Source: a beta proteobacterium AAP51
Lineage (GTDB): Bacteria > Pseudomonadota > Gammaproteobacteria > Burkholderiales > Burkholderiaceae_C
Direction: 5' to 3'
Length of the DNA: 47,666 nt
Assembly (NCBI GenBank): GCA_001295905.1
Contig: LJHT01000080.1
Coordinates: 1-47,666 of the forward strand
Position numbers and translations under genes: made by a program. The notes beneath the pieces were generated by a model, which made no database searches, was not told where the DNA came from, and saw only the letters and a program-made list of their open reading frames with translations. Of this stretch, positions 45,127-47,666 are shown piece after piece. Position 1 is the stretch's first letter. Each line of letters opens with the position of its first letter.

Positions 45127-47632
45127 CCTGGCCTGGCGCGACCTGAAAAGCGGCGGCCGCCGCCTGTGGGTGTTCGCCGCCTGCCTGGTGCTGGGCGTGG
45201 CGCTGGTGGCCGGTGGCGGCGGCCTGTACCGCCAGGTGGGCGCCACGCTGCAGAACGACGTGCGCGCGCTCTTCGGTGGCGATGTGGAAGTGCGCAGCAC
45301 CCAGCCCCTGTCTGCCGCCACGCTGGCCTGGATGGCCGAGCGCGGCAGCGTGTCACGCATGGTGCAGCTGCGCACCATGCTGCGCACGGCCGACGGGCGC
45401 TCGCAGCTGGTCGAGCTGCAAAGCGTGGACGGCGCCTACCCGCTGGTGGGCCAGCTCACGCTCGCACCCGCTGCGCCATTGGCCGAGCTGCTGGCCGAAC
45501 GCGAAGGCCGGTACGGCATCGCCCTGGACGCCCTGCTGGCGCGCCGCCTGAACCTGGCCGAAGGCGCCACCGTGGAAGTGGGTGACGCCACGCTGCAGGT
45601 GCGCGCACTGGTGCTGCAGCAGCCCGACCGCAACCTGCGCGCCGAATGGCGCGGTGCGCCCGTGCTGGTGGCCGAGGGCGCGCTGCAGGCCAGCGGCCTG
45701 GTGCAGGCCTTCAGCCGCGTGGACTACCGCTACCGCGTGGCCACCGAACTGCCGCCGCGCGCCTGGCGCAACGCCTACATCGCCGCCCACCCCAACGACC
45801 AGGCCGAGCTGCGCACCGTGGCCGACCGCAGCGACATGATCACCCACGTGCTGGGGCAGATCGGCTCGGGCCTGCTGCTGGTGGGCTTCTCGGCGCTGTT
45901 CATCGGCGGCCTGGGTGTCTTCAACAGCATCCAGGCGCACCTGGAAGGCAAGCTGGGCACCATCGCCACGCTGCGCGCTTTGGGCTTGCGTGACGGCCGC
46001 CTGGCCACCGTGGTGCTGCTGCAGGTGCTGATGCTGGCCGTGGGCGCCAGCGCCGTGGGCGCGCTGCTGGGCGGCCTGCTGGTGGTGGGCGGGCTGCAGC
46101 TGGCAGCAGGCGCGGTGCCGCAGGCCGCGGGCTTCAGCGCGCAGGCCCTCACGCTGCTGCCGCCGCTGGCGGTGGCCATGGCCTTCGGCGTGCTGACGGC
46201 GCTGTGCTTCACACTGCCGGCGCTGGGCCGGGCGCTCAGCGTCAGCCCGGCGGCGCTGTTCCGCGGCATCCACGGCAGCGCCTTGCGCACGCCGCGCGCG
46301 GCCTGGGTGTTGACGGGGGCGGCCGTGCTGCTGCTGCTGGTGCTGCTGGTGCAGGTGCTGCCCGACCCGCGTTTCGGCCTGGCTTTCGTGGCCGTGGCGC
46401 TGGCGTTGCTGCTGTTGCTGGAAGGCGTGATGCGCCTTCTGCGGTGGGGCGCGGCGCGCTTGCTCGCGGCGCCGAACTGGCAGCCCGGTTTCGAGCTGCG
46501 CGTGGCGTTGGCCGGCCTGCAGCGGCCGGGTTCTCCCATGCGCGCGGCCTTGCTCTCGCTGGGTTCGGCGCTCACCTTGCTGGTGGCCTGCACGCTGGTG
46601 GTGGCCGCGCTGCTGCGCACCGTGAACGAGACCGTGCCCAAGGCCGCGCCGGCGCTGGTGTTCTACGACGTGCAGCAAGACCAGCTGCCGCTGCTGAACG
46701 AGGCCCTGCGCGCCGAGCCCGGCCTGCAGCGCCTGCAGACGGCGCCGCTGGTGCAGGGCCGCGTGCTCGCGGTCAACGGCGAGCTGCTGCGCGACAGCGC
46801 CAACCCGCGCCGCCAGCGCGAGGCGCGCGACGAGCACAAGCTCAGCCACCGCCAGGGCAACATCGACGACGTGGTGCTGACGCAAGGCGCCTGGTGGCCC
46901 GAAGACCACCGCGGCCCCCCGCTGATGGCAATGGAAGACCGTGAAGCCAACCAGCTGGGCGTGCAGCTCGGCGACCGCCTGCGCTTCGAGATCCTGGGCC
47001 AGACCATCGAGGCCGAGCTGGTGGCCATCTACGCGCAGCGGCGCTTCCAGTCGCGGCTGTGGCTGGAAGCCATCTTCAGCGACGGCGTGCTCGACCCCTT
47101 CGTCACGCGCCACGTCGGCGCGGCCTGGCTGCCGCCAGAGCAAGCCATCAGCGCGCAAGACCGCCTGGCTGCGGCGGCGCCGAACATCGTCACCGTGCGC
47201 ACGCAGGTGATGCTGGACACCACGCGCAGCCTGATGGCGCGCGCCAGCGCCGGGCTGGTGGTGATAGCCGGGGCCTGCCTGGCGGCCAGCCTGCTGGTGC
47301 TGGCCAGCGTGGTGGCGGCCAGCCGCACGCGCCAGGTGTACGAGGCCAGCGTGATGCATGCGATGGGCGCCCGGCTGTCCAGCCTGCGCCGTGTGCTGCG
47401 CTGGGAATACACGCTGCTGGCCGTGGTGACGGCACTCTTCGCCACTGTGCTTGGCAGCGTGCTGGGTGCCGTGCTGCTGCAGTGGCGCATGGAACTCGAT
47501 GCCAGCGGTTTGCTCTGGACCGGCGCGCTGATGGCGCTGGCCGTCAGTGCCTTGAGCCTGGGCGCGGGCGCGCAGGTGCTGTGGGCGCAGATGCGGCTGT
47601 CGCCCGCCACGCTGCTGCGCAGCGGGGCTTGA
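45110..47632 (+). CDS. ABC permease, FtsX/YbbP type
   Basis: An 840-residue membrane protein from ATG 45110 (MPFLFSLAWRDLKSGGRRLW). The first helix is VFAACLVLGVALVAGGGGLY (about 22-41), then a periplasmic MacB-like domain (about 42-250; LFGGDVEVRSTQPLSAATLA, SQLVELQSVDGAYPLVGQL). An FtsX helix cluster (about 250-430) has LGVFNSIQAHLEGKLGTIAT and LRALGLRDGRLATVVLLQVL. A second periplasmic domain (about 500-720) and a second FtsX cluster (about 720-840; VYEASVMHAMGARLSSLRRV) follow. The 10-helix, two-domain layout and length are those of YbbP. It is the partner of the ATPase whose 3' end it overlaps. Confidence 0.93.
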   Translation: MPFLFSLAWRDLKSGGRRLWVFAACLVLGVALVAGGGGLYRQVGATLQNDVRALFGGDVEVRSTQPLSAATLAWMAERGSVSRMVQLRTMLRTADGRSQLVELQSVDGAYPLVGQLTLAPAAPLAELLAEREGRYGIALDALLARRLNLAEGATVEVGDATLQVRALVLQQPDRNLRAEWRGAPVLVAEGALQASGLVQAFSRVDYRYRVATELPPRAWRNAYIAAHPNDQAELRTVADRSDMITHVLGQIGSGLLLVGFSALFIGGLGVFNSIQAHLEGKLGTIATLRALGLRDGRLATVVLLQVLMLAVGASAVGALLGGLLVVGGLQLAAGAVPQAAGFSAQALTLLPPLAVAMAFGVLTALCFTLPALGRALSVSPAALFRGIHGSALRTPRAAWVLTGAAVLLLLVLLVQVLPDPRFGLAFVAVALALLLLLEGVMRLLRWGAARLLAAPNWQPGFELRVALAGLQRPGSPMRAALLSLGSALTLLVACTLVVAALLRTVNETVPKAAPALVFYDVQQDQLPLLNEALRAEPGLQRLQTAPLVQGRVLAVNGELLRDSANPRRQREARDEHKLSHRQGNIDDVVLTQGAWWPEDHRGPPLMAMEDREANQLGVQLGDRLRFEILGQTIEAELVAIYAQRRFQSRLWLEAIFSDGVLDPFVTRHVGAAWLPPEQAISAQDRLAAAAPNIVTVRTQVMLDTTRSLMARASAGLVVIAGACLAASLLVLASVVAASRTRQVYEASVMHAMGARLSSLRRVLRWEYTLLAVVTALFATVLGSVLGAVLLQWRMELDASGLLWTGALMALAVSALSLGAGAQVLWAQMRLSPATLLRSGA

Positions 47633-47666
47633 GGTTCCGACGCTGCTGCGCAGCGGGGCTTGAGGT
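47609..47666. repeat. Two copies of a 27-base direct repeat at the window end
   Basis: ACGCTGCTGCGCAGCGGGGC followed by TTGAGGT occurs at 47609-47635, spanning the permease stop codon, and exactly again at 47640-47666, the last base of the window (period 31). Either a tandem repeat continues beyond the window or this is a join artefact at a sequence end. Confidence 0.85.

Overview
The window is a GC-rich, gene-dense chromosomal segment, most likely from a Burkholderiales bacterium of the Rubrivivax/Leptothrix/Ideonella type. The evidence is base composition, two PEP-CTERM-tailed exported proteins, an HU protein with an Ala/Lys-rich N-terminal tail, a Bcr/CflA transporter next to a YlqF-type GTPase, and the general look of the proteins. 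This placement is inferred from protein character, not from a marker gene. I found no rRNA, tRNA, transposase, integrase, phage gene or CRISPR array. No gap between genes exceeds about 270 bases.

Layout, left to right. (a) 1-1821, minus: an ABC ATPase and the N-terminal part of its permease, probably a permease/M1-aminopeptidase fusion that runs off the left edge. (b) 2036-5388, minus: a PEP-CTERM choice-of-anchor-I-like protein, a fused SpmA/SpmB-like membrane protein and a small basic protein. (c) 5651-8876, plus: a coiled-coil membrane protein, a NarL-type regulator, a stand-alone receiver and a CHASE3-type histidine kinase, followed by a perfect inverted repeat and a DUF1328 small membrane protein. 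(d) 8986-9414: a tailed HU protein. (e) 9531-18007, minus: a heavy-metal RND efflux operon of seven genes (CzcI-like small exported protein, TolC-family channel, exported protein with a His-rich linker, adaptor, CusA/CzcA-type pump, small exported protein, DMT permease with a 24-histidine tail). (f) 18207-20540: a second PEP-CTERM protein, a small membrane protein and a PQQ-type aldose dehydrogenase. (g) 20592-27128, plus: a His-rich DUF2946-like exported protein, a TonB-dependent receptor, an ABC ATPase and two DUF3526-type permeases, read here as one uptake/export module. (h) 27245-27754: an orphan protein with a Cys/His/Asp pattern.

(i) 27800-35991: a MexAB/OprM-type multidrug RND operon (minus) divergent from a BaeSR-like two-component pair (plus) that probably controls it. 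(j) 36067-39455: a DCC-thioredoxin-like/COQ7 fusion, a DUF2147-like exported protein, a cysteine-containing membrane protein, and a lysozyme/SLT-like protein translationally overlapped with a small membrane protein. (k) 39540-41766, minus: a Bcr/CflA exporter and a circularly permuted GTPase. (l) 41870-44241, plus: phoU and phoB behind a recognisable Pho box, then an orphan ModA-like binding protein. (m) 44347-47632: a YbbA/YbbP-type ABC exporter; the window ends in a short direct repeat of the permease 3' end.

The strongest themes are metal handling (two His-rich gene groups, modules e and g) and envelope efflux. The best candidates for under-described biology are the extended RND/DMT metal operon with a shared mature-N-terminus motif in two adjacent proteins, the DUF2946-TonB-DUF3526 module, the DCC-COQ7 fusion, and the possible two-component operator at 8608-8626.
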